NCBI RefSeq assembly: GCF_030273315.1
Contig: NZ_CP127174.1
Span: 1,550,001 to 1,614,000 of the forward strand
DNA length: 64,000 nucleotides
Reading direction: 5' to 3'
Source of the DNA: Natrialbaceae archaeon AArc-T1-2
Lineage (GTDB): Archaea > Halobacteriota > Halobacteria > Halobacteriales > Natrialbaceae
The translations under genes and the position numbers were made by a program. Shown here piece by piece: positions 52,254-60,855 of this stretch. Under the pieces are notes generated by a model that saw only the letters and a list, made by a program, of their open reading frames with translations, was not told the DNA's origin and did no database searches. Position 1 is the stretch's first letter. Each line of letters starts with the position of its first letter.

Positions 52254-52571
52254 CTACTCGAACCCGAACACCCGTCGCAGCTCCGTCTCGATCTCTTCGA
52301 CGTGCGTCTCGAGGACGCTCTCGAACCGCTCTTCGTCGACGGCGACGCCAGTGAGTCGGTCGTACGGCTCGTCGGGAAGTTCGACGCGGAACTCGCCGTC
52401 GCCCTCGTAGAACGGTTCGCTCTCGTTTAACACCTGCTGGTCGATGGCGTGAACGAGCGTCGAATCGTAGCGGTCGTTCATTCGGTTGAACGCGTTCTTG
52501 TACGCCTGCTGGAGTTCGGGAAAGTAGTTGGCGTACTTATCTTCGAACTGTTCGGGATCGAACTCGGCCAT
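52254..52571 (-). CDS. DUF5783-family haloarchaeal protein
   Basis: A 105-residue protein from ATG 52571 (MAEFDPEQFEDKYANYFPEL). It matches my memory of the DUF5783 family, with the conserved YKNAFNRMNDRYDSTLVHAI and DQQVLNESEPFYEGDGEF blocks. It is all helical and acidic, with no known function. The open frame extends 15 codons upstream, but that start would lie in a basic region. It is on the same strand as the NifU gene, 50 bases before it. Confidence 0.7.
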   Translation of the reverse strand: MAEFDPEQFEDKYANYFPELQQAYKNAFNRMNDRYDSTLVHAIDQQVLNESEPFYEGDGEFRVELPDEPYDRLTGVAVDEERFESVLETHVEEIETELRRVFGFE

Positions 52572-52732
52572 ACACGACCGTCGGAGAGCACGGACAAAAG
52601 TCGGACGATCAGCCACGACGATCGGTCGCTACCAGTGACTCTCGTGACCGGTGACTCGAGTCGGCCTGCTATTTACGGAGGCTGCGTACGCAAGCCGAAC
52701 GACCACCCCCGACAGTCGCGACTCACCAGTAT

Positions 52733-53122
52733 ATGCCTCTCGAGCACCCCCCCATCCCACCCGAAACGCTGCCGCCCGGATGGGGAGCCGCCGAAACCGA
52801 CGACGAGTACCTCGCGTACCGCCACAATCAGCCACCGATCACGCTGATCGCGGAACAGACCGAGCTCGACCGGGTCCACCCGGGGCTTGGCCTCGGTCGG
52901 TGCTGGGAGCTGCGGTGTCGTCACTTCGTCGGTGAACTACCCGTTTCGGAGTCGATCGGCTGCGTCTCCACCCGCCGTGCTGCCCTCGACGGCTTGCTCG
53001 CGTGTATGGATCGGATCCACGACTCCGTCGACGAGCCACACGACTCGATCGGGGTCGGGACGATCCTCGAGAGCGTTTCGCTCGAGGAACTCGTTCCCAA
53101 TGGCACGACTCGGATTCGCTGA
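52733..53122 (+). CDS. Unrecognised haloarchaeal protein
   Basis: A 129-residue protein, MPLEHPPIPPETLPPGWGAA. The first part has a Pro-rich start followed by YLAYRHNQPPITLIAEQTEL, and later CWELRCRHFVGELPVSESIG and TRRAALDGLLACMDRIHDSV. The layout suggests a small alpha/beta domain with two Cys near the middle. I recognise no family with certainty. It is not antisense to another gene and its codon use is ordinary, so it is likely real. Confidence 0.55.
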   Translation: MPLEHPPIPPETLPPGWGAAETDDEYLAYRHNQPPITLIAEQTELDRVHPGLGLGRCWELRCRHFVGELPVSESIGCVSTRRAALDGLLACMDRIHDSVDEPHDSIGVGTILESVSLEELVPNGTTRIR

Positions 53123-53422
53123 CCGCCACCCTGTGCTTTGATATATCGGTATGTAGTTCATATCTGTCGGCATGCCGGTTGAGTGCACACTGTATCGAAT
53201 ACGAGCACGAGCGACGCCGTCTCGTCGTAGCCGGTAGCGATCACGTCCCGCTTGCCATCACTCGACAACGGACACCCGCTCGTGAACGAGACCGTACCCG
53301 TGCCGCAAGCCATAAACTGTATATCACGATACGGAATTGCCAGCGATCGACGAACCGACGGGCAGTAGCGCAGAGCTTATACACCCCAACGAGGTACCTG
53401 CAACGGAGCCCCTCTGCTGGCC
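53123..53422. other. Gap before the PHP-domain gene
   Basis: About 300 bases with no supported gene. Two TATA-like elements are visible, GTATATCA near 53317 and CTTATACA near 53377-53384; the second lies about 40 bases before the ATG of the PHP gene and could start a short-leadered transcript. Long frames here are Arg-rich and not coding-like. Confidence 0.4.
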
Positions 53423-54175
53423 ATGACATCGCCGATCCCTTTCGCGATCGACTTTCACGTTCACTCCGACGACTCCTACGACGGTCACGAGCCGATCGAG
53501 CTCATCTTAGAACACGCAGCCGACATCGGCCTCGACGGGGTCGTCATTACCGACCACGACGAGATCGGCGAATCGTTGCGTGCGGCCGAACTCGCACCCG
53601 AGTACGGACTTGTCGGGATCCCGGGCGTGGAGGTGTCGACGCGTCACGGCCACCTGCTCGCCATCGGCGTCGAGGAACGACCCGATCCCGGACAGCCGTT
53701 CATGGAAACCGTCGAGACCGTCCGCCAACTGGGCGGGATCGCTATCGTTCCACACCCGTTCCAGCGCAGCCGCCACGGGGTCCGCAAGCGCCACATCAAA
53801 GACGCCGACGCGATCGAGGTGTACAACTCGATGCTGTTTACCGGCTACCGGAATCGGCGCGCGCGAACGTTCGCGAGACGTCGTAATTACCCCGGTATCG
53901 GTGCGAGCGACGCACACTACCTTCCGAACGTCGGCAGGGCCTACACCGAGATCCTCGTCCTGCCGAACGGCTCGCCCGCCGGCAAGGCCGACATCGACGG
54001 CGACGACCTCGTCGACGCCATCCTCGAGGGTCGCACCCAGATCCGTGGGAAACGAACACCGATTCACAAAAGCTCCGTCCAGTACGCGAAGGGGGCGGTT
54101 CGGAAGTCGACGTATCTCGTCACCTCGAGAACACCACTCGTTCCGACGGTGCCGGCGTCGATGGATCGATCCTGA
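53423..54175 (+). CDS. PHP-domain phosphoesterase
   Basis: A 250-residue metal-dependent phosphoesterase of the PHP superfamily. Visible: DFHVHSDDSYDGHEP near residue 10 (metal HxH), GVVITDHDEIGESLRAA, GIPGVEVSTRHGHLLAIG, IVPHPFQRSRHG and the late GIGASDAHYLPNVGRAYTEI (the last metal site). The substrate is not certain; related proteins hydrolyse nucleotides or histidinol phosphate. It ends 3 bases from the convergent DHH gene. Confidence 0.85.
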   Translation: MTSPIPFAIDFHVHSDDSYDGHEPIELILEHAADIGLDGVVITDHDEIGESLRAAELAPEYGLVGIPGVEVSTRHGHLLAIGVEERPDPGQPFMETVETVRQLGGIAIVPHPFQRSRHGVRKRHIKDADAIEVYNSMLFTGYRNRRARTFARRRNYPGIGASDAHYLPNVGRAYTEILVLPNGSPAGKADIDGDDLVDAILEGRTQIRGKRTPIHKSSVQYAKGAVRKSTYLVTSRTPLVPTVPASMDRS

Positions 54176-54178
54176 CGA

Positions 54179-55609
54179 TCAGGACAGCTGGTCGCCGGCG
54201 AGCTCGTCGGCCCGCTCGAGAAACTCGGCTTCGCTACCTGCAGGAACCGTCGCCCCCGCAGCGACGTCGTGGCCGCCGCCGTCGCCGCCGACTGCCCGCG
54301 AGGCCTCGCCCATCACGACCGAGAGGTCGAGCCCTCGCCGGACGAGCGCGTGGGTCCCACGCGCCGAAACTTTGAGTTCGGTAGACTCGTCCTCGCTCGA
54401 GCCGTCGCGTTTCTCGGCGAAGGCGACGATCGGCATCGACCGGCTGATGCCGTCGGTACCGAGTGCCATCCCGGCGACGATGCCGACGATCGTCTCGCGG
54501 ATGCGATCGCCCGCGTGAAACCACTGGAGATTTTCCTCGCGGGTAACGCCCTCGCTCGTGACGAGGTCGATTCCCGTAGAGAGGTTTCGGCGGTGGTCGC
54601 GCAGGAGGGTCCGTGCCCGTTCGAGTGCGCCCGCGCGATTGCCGAGACAGACGCCGAGACCGACGTCGGCCCGGTCGTAGCGGGCGGTCGCGTTCAAAAG
54701 CGTGGAGAACTCGCTCGCGTCCCGGAGTTCGGTGCCGACGGGCTCTTCGCTCAAGACGTAGGCGGTGCCGACGAGGGAGTCGATCTTCGAGGCGGGAACG
54801 CCGTTCGTGACGGCTCGTCTGACCAGCGCGCTCGTGACGATCCGCTTCTCCTCGCGGGTGAGCCCCGACCACCGTCGCCATTCACCGTCGCGTTTCAACT
54901 CGAGGTCGAGGCCGTCCAGAAAGCGCAGTGCGCCGTTCTCGTCGTTCGAGATACCGGGAATGTGGACGTCGGTGGCGTACTCGAGCAGCTTCGGCAACGG
55001 ACGGGTCTGTTTGCCATAGAGCGCGAGGTCCTTGTCGGTCTCGAGGACGCCCGCGTCGACGCCATCGGCGACGATCCGTTCGTTCGCGCCCTCGAGTTTC
55101 CCGCCGGAGGCCTGCATGTCGCCGACGGCCCCGACGACGGCCAGCGCGGCGAGGTCGCGGTTGTCCGTCCCGTTTTCTAGCTCACGAGCGAGGACGTAGC
55201 TCGTGCCCGCACCCGAAAGCTCCGAGGCCCCGTCGATGCCGACCAGCAGGGGATTGAGGTGGTAGGCGGTGTCGGCGTCGGCGGGCTGGTGGTGATCGGC
55301 GATCACCGGCGTGAACGCGCCCGCCTCCTCGTACTCCGCGATGGCCTCGAGCTGGCCGCTTCCGAAGTCGGTGAAGAGAACGGTCTCGTAGTCGGTCGCC
55401 GCGATGGCGGCGATGGCGTCGGCGTCGAGTTGCTTCTCGAAGACGACTTCGTGGGAAATTCCGGCCCGTTCGAGCGCCCGCGAGGCGATCGCGGCGCTTG
55501 TCAGCCCGTCGGCGTCGATGTGAGAGGCGAGCAAGACGCGATCGGCCGCCCGCAGGCGGTCTGCACACGCTCGAGCGCGGTCGGCGAGGTCGGGAACCGG
55601 CACGTCCAT
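54179..55609 (-). CDS. DHH-family phosphoesterase (RecJ/NrnA-like)
   Basis: A 476-residue protein from ATG 55609 (MDVPVPDLADRARAC). The DHH domain has LLASHIDADGLTSAAI near residue 28, DFGSG near 81, the VIADHHQPADADTAYHLNP motif near 103, and a DHHA1-type end with GGDGGGHDVAAGATV near residue 445. All metal residues are visible. It likely degrades single-stranded nucleic acid or small nucleotides; the archaeal RecJ-like GAN role is one option. The upstream open frame (to 55849) overlaps the ferredoxin gene and is rejected. Confidence 0.88.
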   Translation of the reverse strand: MDVPVPDLADRARACADRLRAADRVLLASHIDADGLTSAAIASRALERAGISHEVVFEKQLDADAIAAIAATDYETVLFTDFGSGQLEAIAEYEEAGAFTPVIADHHQPADADTAYHLNPLLVGIDGASELSGAGTSYVLARELENGTDNRDLAALAVVGAVGDMQASGGKLEGANERIVADGVDAGVLETDKDLALYGKQTRPLPKLLEYATDVHIPGISNDENGALRFLDGLDLELKRDGEWRRWSGLTREEKRIVTSALVRRAVTNGVPASKIDSLVGTAYVLSEEPVGTELRDASEFSTLLNATARYDRADVGLGVCLGNRAGALERARTLLRDHRRNLSTGIDLVTSEGVTREENLQWFHAGDRIRETIVGIVAGMALGTDGISRSMPIVAFAEKRDGSSEDESTELKVSARGTHALVRRGLDLSVVMGEASRAVGGDGGGHDVAAGATVPAGSEAEFLERADELAGDQLS

Positions 55610-55665
55610 CACCGGCGATTGGTCCGTCGTCCCGAATAAAGGTGCGGATCGACCGCGATGGAACG

Positions 55666-56160
55666 TTACTCGTCGTCTGGATGAGCGACCTCGAGTGCGA
55701 AGTCGTCGTCGGGGTAGGCGACGCAGGTCAGGATCCAGCCGTCTTCGATCTGGTCGTCCTCGAGGTACTCGTTGCCGTCGTGGGTGACGACCTCGGTCGC
55801 GTCGCCGTCGTACAGTGCCGTACACTCCCCGCAGGTGCCGACCTCGCAAACGTAGGGGATGTCGACGTCGGCCTCGAGCGCCGGATACAGTATCTCATCG
55901 TCCTCTGCGACCTCGACGATCTCGTCATACTCGAGGAACTCGAGTTCGTAGGTTGCCACGTCGTTGTCCGGTTCGTCGTCGTCCGGCTCCGCGTCGGGAT
56001 CGTCCTCGTCGAGACAGCCCGCGAGGACGACGACGCCGGCACCGCCGATCGCGGTAAGCAACCGTCGACGCTCGACGTCGGGAAGGTCGCGTGGGCACGC
56101 GACGGCCACAGCCGAATTGTCAACCGCTTCGTCGGAGCCACCGTCGGGTCTCTCTGGCAT
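55666..56160 (-). CDS. Tat-lipoprotein plant-type [2Fe-2S] ferredoxin
   Basis: A 164-residue protein from ATG 56160. After ~28 polar residues comes a Tat-type signal, VERRRLLTAIGGAGVVVLAGC, with a lipobox Cys. An acidic linker (DEDDPDAEPDDDEPDND) follows, and the C-terminal ~95 residues are a plant-type ferredoxin: CEVGTCGECTALY gives three cluster Cys (C-x4-C-x2-C) and LTCVAYP the fourth. So the iron-sulfur domain would sit outside the membrane, lipid-anchored. TGATAAGAG at 56185-56193 (minus strand) supports this start. The donor and acceptor are unknown. Confidence 0.82.
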   Translation of the reverse strand: MPERPDGGSDEAVDNSAVAVACPRDLPDVERRRLLTAIGGAGVVVLAGCLDEDDPDAEPDDDEPDNDVATYELEFLEYDEIVEVAEDDEILYPALEADVDIPYVCEVGTCGECTALYDGDATEVVTHDGNEYLEDDQIEDGWILTCVAYPDDDFALEVAHPDDE

Positions 56161-56184
56161 ACGCGTAGTCACTCCACGCCGAGG

Positions 56185-56193
56185 CTCTTATCA
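56185..56193 (-). promoter_or_regulatory. TATA box for the lipoprotein ferredoxin
   Basis: The minus strand reads TGATAAGAG, centred about 29 bases before the ATG at 56160. Confidence 0.4.
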
Positions 56194-56275
56194 TTCCAGT
56201 CAGTTTTCACGAACGTGTGTCGAGACCGTCAGGTAGCTCACGAGCGAGCCCGACCTCGAGCCGAACCGAGACGGC

Positions 56276-56410
56276 CTACTTGTCCGTGAGCATCCGAAGA
56301 CCCACCCCGACGAGGATCACGAACGCACCCAACAGCGTGGCAAACGGCGGGATCGGGACGAAAAGTAGTCCGACGCCGACGAGTATCACGACGGTCGAGA
56401 GCCGTACCAT
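56276..56410 (-). CDS. 44-residue membrane peptide
   Basis: ATG 56410 opens a 44-residue protein, MVRLSTVVILVGVGLLFVPI, with two short hydrophobic stretches separated by PIPPFATL and ending RMLTDK. It is a short haloarchaeal-style membrane protein with no family I can name. Plain hydrophobic content and a clear start and stop make it likely real. It lies between the ferredoxin and a Bat-type regulator. Confidence 0.5.
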   Translation of the reverse strand: MVRLSTVVILVGVGLLFVPIPPFATLLGAFVILVGVGLRMLTDK

Positions 56411-56527
56411 ATTCGTTTGCCGACGAGCGATACGGGTGTATCCGCCCCCGGCGTGTGCCGGGAGCGCGGCCGTCGACCCGAACGTGTTCGGGACAGGTTG
56501 TTAATCCTCCCGGCCCAACCCGTTCGT

Positions 56528-57223
56528 ATGGCACGGGCGACGCTTACGATCACGCTTCCCGAGGACGTCTGGATCCAGCAGATATCGACGTCGTATCCGG
56601 ACGCGACCGTCGAGGTACTCGCGGCTGTCCCCGACGCCGAGACCGGATTCGCGCTGGTCCGGATCACCGACTCCGACGTGGCGTCGATCGTCGAGGACGT
56701 CGATGACCACCCTCAGATCGTCGAACTCTCCGTAACGAAACTTGACGACGACCAGGCGACGGTTCACTTCGAGACGACCGCCCCCTTGCTCCTGTTTTCC
56801 TCGCAGGCATCCGGCGTCCCGATCGAACTTCCCGTCGAGATTCGAAACGGCGAGGCGACCGTCGAGGCCGCCGGCTCCCGCGAGCGACTGTCCCAGTTCG
56901 TCGATCACCTCGAGGCGTTCGGGTTCACCTACCAGGTCGAGAGCGTGATCGAACAGCTCCACGAGCGCCAACTCCTCTCGGAGCGCCAGCGCGAGATCCT
57001 GCTTACGGCCGTCGAGGCCGGCTACTACGATACGCCGCGTCGCTGTTCGCTGACCGAGCTCGCCGACCGACTCGACATCGCGAAATCGACCTGTAGCGAG
57101 ACGCTTCACCGGATCGAGGAAACGATCGTGAAACGTTTCGTCGACGAGCTGGAAGGCGACACCGACGCCGGATTGCTCGAGGAACGACTCACGGATCGGG
57201 AGTCGGTCAACAACAGAAGATAA
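56528..57223 (+). CDS. Bat-type helix-turn-helix (HTH_10) regulator
   Basis: A 231-residue protein from ATG 56528 (MARATLTITLPEDVWIQQIS). The C-terminal HTH_10 domain is clear: LLSERQREILLTAVEAGYYDTPRRCS, then LTELADRLDIAKSTCSETLHRIE. The N-terminal part is the ~150-residue input region of this class. The Met at 56528 fits the family; the open frame reaches 56417. Its last 17 bases overlap the end of the MoaD-like gene, convergently. Confidence 0.8.
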   Translation: MARATLTITLPEDVWIQQISTSYPDATVEVLAAVPDAETGFALVRITDSDVASIVEDVDDHPQIVELSVTKLDDDQATVHFETTAPLLLFSSQASGVPIELPVEIRNGEATVEAAGSRERLSQFVDHLEAFGFTYQVESVIEQLHERQLLSERQREILLTAVEAGYYDTPRRCSLTELADRLDIAKSTCSETLHRIEETIVKRFVDELEGDTDAGLLEERLTDRESVNNRR

Positions 57224-57596
57224 ACGGATACAGAAGCGACACCCGATCGCCGTCCTCGAGGCTGGTATCGAGTCCCTCGAGGTGTTCGTTGAACGTCCCG
57301 TTGACGCAGACGCGGGCGTACCGTCTCGTCTGTTCGCCCTCCGGGTTCTTTTGCCACGTCCCGGGCAGCTCCTCGGGGGGGTGAGCCCAGCCCCGGGCGG
57401 TCGCGTCGGCTTCGGTCTCGGCGATCAGCAGCTCTTCGACGTCGTACTCGGCGAAAAACGCCTCGAGAAACGCCCGGAGTGTCGTCCCCTCGAAGCGAAA
57501 CTCGAGGCTGTGGGCCCCGACGGCGTCCCGGACGTGACCGGTACAGCGAACGTCGACCGTGGTCTCGCGCGTGCGTTGATCGGTGTCGATGGCCAT
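57207..57596 (-). CDS. MoaD/ThiS-like ubiquitin-fold protein ending in Cys-Cys
   Basis: A 129-residue protein, MAIDTDQRTRETTVDVRCTG. The ubiquitin-like core is seen in RFEGTTLRAFLEAFFAEYDV, then RRYARVCVNGTFNEHLEGLD and LEDGDRVSLLYPFIF, in the order of MoaD/ThiS/SAMP proteins. But the chain ends -FIFCC, not the expected -GG, so it cannot use the usual Gly thiocarboxylate. About 30 inserted residues with Trp and Pro (GWAHPPEELPGTWQKNPE) lie mid-domain. It may be a degenerate carrier, or a metal or sulfur binder through the Cys pair. Confidence 0.7.
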   Translation of the reverse strand: MAIDTDQRTRETTVDVRCTGHVRDAVGAHSLEFRFEGTTLRAFLEAFFAEYDVEELLIAETEADATARGWAHPPEELPGTWQKNPEGEQTRRYARVCVNGTFNEHLEGLDTSLEDGDRVSLLYPFIFCC

Positions 57597-57667
57597 CGAT
57601 GGATCGTATCCTTCTCGGGGCCGGACGCGGAAACGTGTCGTCCCGAACGTGTTCGACCGACCGCGAG

Positions 57668-57675
57668 TTTAAATA
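57668..57675 (+). promoter_or_regulatory. TATA box for the C4-zinc-finger protein
   Basis: TTTAAATA is centred 26-27 bases before the ATG at 57698, one of the strongest promoters in the window. Confidence 0.6.
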
Positions 57676-57697
57676 CGAAATCGCGGCCACCGTCTGT

Positions 57698-58450
57698 ATG
57701 ATCGACGACGCGATTCGCGTGCTCGCAGGCGACTGTACGGTCATCACCGACGGCACGGACCGCGAGGAGTACCGGGGCCGTGTGACGACGATCGTCAAGC
57801 CGGACAACACCGTCCTCGTTCACGACGTCGACGGCTATCAGCCCGTCGCGTGGCTCACCCGGGCGGATAGCGTCTCGAGCGATCGCGCCGACGGCTTCTC
57901 GCTCGTCGCGAGGAAAGACGACCGGACAGTCCGGATCGCGGCCCACGATCGGGACGGGTTCGCACATTATCCGGCCACGGTGGCGGGTAGACCCGTCGGC
58001 GACTGTCCCGACTGTGACGGCGAACTGATCCACGCTTCGGACGTCAACTGCGTCGACTGTGACAACGCCTACGCCATCCCCGCGGACGCGACGATCCGCG
58101 ACGACCGGTGTCCGTGTGATCTCCCGCGAATACGCGTCGAACGCGGGCTCGCCTTCGACATCTGCATCGACCGCGACTGTGAGTCGCTCGACGACGCCGT
58201 CCGCGAGGCGTTCGACCGCGAGTGGACGTGTCCGAACTGCAGCGGCGACCTTCGGATCCTCCGGCGGGGCGGCCTGATCGCCGGCTGTGAACAGTATCCC
58301 GAGTGTGATACCGGCTTCGTGATCCCCGGTGGCGTCGTCGACGGCGAGTGTGACTGTGGTCTCCCGACGTTCGAAACCGCGAGCGGGAGACGCTGTCTCG
58401 ATGCGACCTGCGAGCACGTAGGCGATCTGGTTCGGACGCGGACGCCGTAA
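57698..58450 (+). CDS. NucS-N-like domain with topoisomerase-type C4 zinc fingers
   Basis: A 250-residue protein from ATG 57698. The N-terminal ~70 residues (VLAGDCTVITDGTDREEYRG, then VKPDNTVLVHDVDGYQPVAW) resemble the N-domain of NucS/EndoMS nucleases. From ~103 follow Cys clusters CPDC, CVDC, CPC, CPNC and CDC typical of topoisomerase DNA-binding zinc fingers. The NucS catalytic nuclease domain is absent. It is probably a DNA-binding protein. It starts divergently from the MoaD-like gene and precedes endA by 50 bases on the same strand. Confidence 0.7.
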   Translation: MIDDAIRVLAGDCTVITDGTDREEYRGRVTTIVKPDNTVLVHDVDGYQPVAWLTRADSVSSDRADGFSLVARKDDRTVRIAAHDRDGFAHYPATVAGRPVGDCPDCDGELIHASDVNCVDCDNAYAIPADATIRDDRCPCDLPRIRVERGLAFDICIDRDCESLDDAVREAFDREWTCPNCSGDLRILRRGGLIAGCEQYPECDTGFVIPGGVVDGECDCGLPTFETASGRRCLDATCEHVGDLVRTRTP

Positions 58451-58500
58451 GCGCCGCCCGGATCCACAGTCCCTTTGTGAGACGCAGCCGAGTCTCGAGT

Positions 58501-59541
58501 ATGGGACTCGAGGGACGGTTCGAAGACGGCGTGGTCCGGGTCGGCGGGGACGCACGTCAGCGCTATCACGACTCGCGTGGATACGGCTACCCGCTTTCGG
58601 GCAACGAGATCGCACTCGCGCCCGTCGAGGCGGCACACCTCCTGTTCAGAGGCGACCTCGAGGCCGTCGTCGACGGCGACGACCGTCTCGGATTCCGCGC
58701 GTTCGCCGCCCGCGAGCCCGGTCCCGCCTTCGACGTCCGATTTCTGGTCTACGCCGATCTGCGCTCGCGGGGGTTTTATCTCTCGCCGGCCGCCGAACCG
58801 TGGGTGGCCGATCCGCCCGACGCCGACTTCGTCGTCTTTCCCCGCGGGAAAGGCCCCGGTGACGGTGAGATCGAGTACGCCCTTCGTGTGATCGGCGAAC
58901 GGACGGACGTCCACGCCGACGATCTGGCGGCGGGTGTTCTCGCGATCGTCGACGAGGAAAGCGAGATCACCTACTTCGAGCTCTCCCGGGCGGACGTCAC
59001 GGGCGAGACGGAGACGACGCTGCCGACGGCCGTCGGTGCGGACCTGCTCACGGACCGAGTCGTCCTCTGGGACCCTCCGGTCGCGCTCTATGAGGAGGCG
59101 TTCTACGGTCAGCCTCTCGAGGGTCGAGAGTACGACGAGCCGACGCTGCAGTGTTCCCTGCTCGAGGCTGCCCACCTCGCCGAGCGGGGCGCGATCGATC
59201 TCGAGCCGGAGACGGTACTCGAGCGCGGACGGGGAGTCGAAGGCGAGCGGTTCGATCGCCGACTCGCGGCGTATACGACCCTGCGCGAACGCGGCGTCGT
59301 ACCGAAGACGGGCTACAAGTTCGGTGCGGACTTTCGGACGTACGCCGACGTCGAATCCGTCGAGACGCTGGGTCACTCAGAGCTGTTGATCAGGGTGGTG
59401 CCGGCCACACACGTCTTCGAACCGCGGGACCTCTCGCTCGACGTGCGACTCGCCCACGGCGTCCGCAAGACGATGGTGTTCGCGCTGGTCGACGACGAGT
59501 CGGGACTCGAGTGGTGGTCGATCGAACGGCTCACACCGTAA
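58501..59541 (+). CDS. endA: tRNA-splicing endonuclease EndA
   Basis: A 346-residue homodimer-type tRNA intron endonuclease containing two fused repeats. The second half has the catalytic Tyr, His and Lys: TGYKFGADFRTYA near residue 265, then GHSELLIRVV, and VRLAHGVRKTMVFAL. The first half is the structural copy (RSRGFYLSPAAEPW, AEYALRVIGE-like). MGLEGRFEDGVV at 58501 is preferred to the Met eight codons earlier. It removes introns from pre-tRNA and processes rRNA spacers. Confidence 0.93.
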   Translation: MGLEGRFEDGVVRVGGDARQRYHDSRGYGYPLSGNEIALAPVEAAHLLFRGDLEAVVDGDDRLGFRAFAAREPGPAFDVRFLVYADLRSRGFYLSPAAEPWVADPPDADFVVFPRGKGPGDGEIEYALRVIGERTDVHADDLAAGVLAIVDEESEITYFELSRADVTGETETTLPTAVGADLLTDRVVLWDPPVALYEEAFYGQPLEGREYDEPTLQCSLLEAAHLAERGAIDLEPETVLERGRGVEGERFDRRLAAYTTLRERGVVPKTGYKFGADFRTYADVESVETLGHSELLIRVVPATHVFEPRDLSLDVRLAHGVRKTMVFALVDDESGLEWWSIERLTP

Positions 59542-59586
59542 TTACGGGTGTACTAAGTATCCGGAGCGACCTACCAACGGACTCCG

Positions 59587-60855
59587 ATGGCACTCGATCC
59601 GAACGATCGGACGATCGCCGGCTTCACGATGGCCGGACACGCGCTGGTTCACTGGTTCGAGACGTCGATCCCGATCTTTCTGGTCGTCTGGCTCGCCGCA
59701 TTCGACGTCGACGTCGCCGTGTTGGGGCTCGTCGTCGCGCTCGGGTACGCGCCGTTTGGCCTCGGTGCGTTGCCGGCCGGCGTCCTGTCGGATCGGTTCG
59801 GGCCGAAGCGGCTCGTCCTCGCCTGTCTCGCCGGGATGTCGCTTTCGTTTCTCGTGCTGGCGGTTGCCGACTCGATCGCTGCCGTCGCCGTCGGACTGGT
59901 TCTGTGGGGGATCGCCGCCAGCGTCTACCACCCGGCCGGACTCTCGCTGATCAGTACCGGCGTCGACGAACGCGGGACGGTCTTCGCCTGGCACGGCATC
60001 GCCGGCAACGTCGGCATCGCGCTCGGGCCGTTCGTCGCCGCCACGCTGTTGATCGTCTTCGAGTGGCAGGTCGTCGCCGCCGTCCTCGCCGTGCCCGGGC
60101 TGGTCGCGGTCGCGTACGGAGTGGGTGCCGACTTCGATCCGACGGCTGCCGTCGACGACGACGCCGCGGCCGGTCCCGACGACGCGCTCTCGCTCCCCGA
60201 ATTCCTGTCGAACTCCCGGACGCTGTTTGCGAGCGCGTTCGCGGTCGTCTTCGCTATCGTCACGGTCGAGGGACTGTTCTACCGGGGGATCCTCACCTAC
60301 CTCCCCGAGATCCTCCAGGGACTGCCGGCGATGGCCGCGATCGACCTCGAGGCCGACCTCGAGGGAATCGACCCCGGTGATTACGTCTACGTCGGCCTGC
60401 TAGTCGTCGGAATGGCCGGTCAGTACGCCGGCGGCAAACTCACGAATCGGCTGCCGGCCGAACGGGGGCTGGCGGCGATTTTCGCCGTCCTCGCCGTCCT
60501 CGCGCTCGCGTTCGTGCCGGTGACGGGGATGGGACTCGGTCCGTTGCTCGTTCTCTGTGGACTGGTCGGCTTCTTCCTGTTTGCCATCCAGCCGTTCTAC
60601 CAGGAAGCCGTCGCGGTCTACACGCCGCCGGAGACGCGCGGCCTCTCGTACGGCTACACCTACCTCGGGGAGTTCGGCCTCGGTGCGACGAGCATCGCCA
60701 TCGGCGGGTTCGTCCTCGGCTCGGTCTCTCTCGCTGCGTTTTTCGTCCTGCTCGCCGCGTTCGCGCTCACCGGCGTGGTACTCTCGGGTGGACTCGTGTT
60801 CGCACTCGATCGATTCGAGACGGCCGGGGGACAGACGGCCGCCGAGACCGATTAG
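59587..60855 (+). CDS. MFS transporter
   Basis: A 422-residue major facilitator with 12 helices. The loop 2-3 motif is ALPAGVLSDRFGPKRLVLA (the G-x3-D-R-x-G-R/K type) near residue 59. Late helices carry LVGFFLFAIQPFYQEAVAVY and GYTYLGEFGLGATSIAIGGF. Substrate unknown. Its stop overlaps the 3' end of hemD by 4 bases, convergently. Confidence 0.85.
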   Translation: MALDPNDRTIAGFTMAGHALVHWFETSIPIFLVVWLAAFDVDVAVLGLVVALGYAPFGLGALPAGVLSDRFGPKRLVLACLAGMSLSFLVLAVADSIAAVAVGLVLWGIAASVYHPAGLSLISTGVDERGTVFAWHGIAGNVGIALGPFVAATLLIVFEWQVVAAVLAVPGLVAVAYGVGADFDPTAAVDDDAAAGPDDALSLPEFLSNSRTLFASAFAVVFAIVTVEGLFYRGILTYLPEILQGLPAMAAIDLEADLEGIDPGDYVYVGLLVVGMAGQYAGGKLTNRLPAERGLAAIFAVLAVLALAFVPVTGMGLGPLLVLCGLVGFFLFAIQPFYQEAVAVYTPPETRGLSYGYTYLGEFGLGATSIAIGGFVLGSVSLAAFFVLLAAFALTGVVLSGGLVFALDRFETAGGQTAAETD

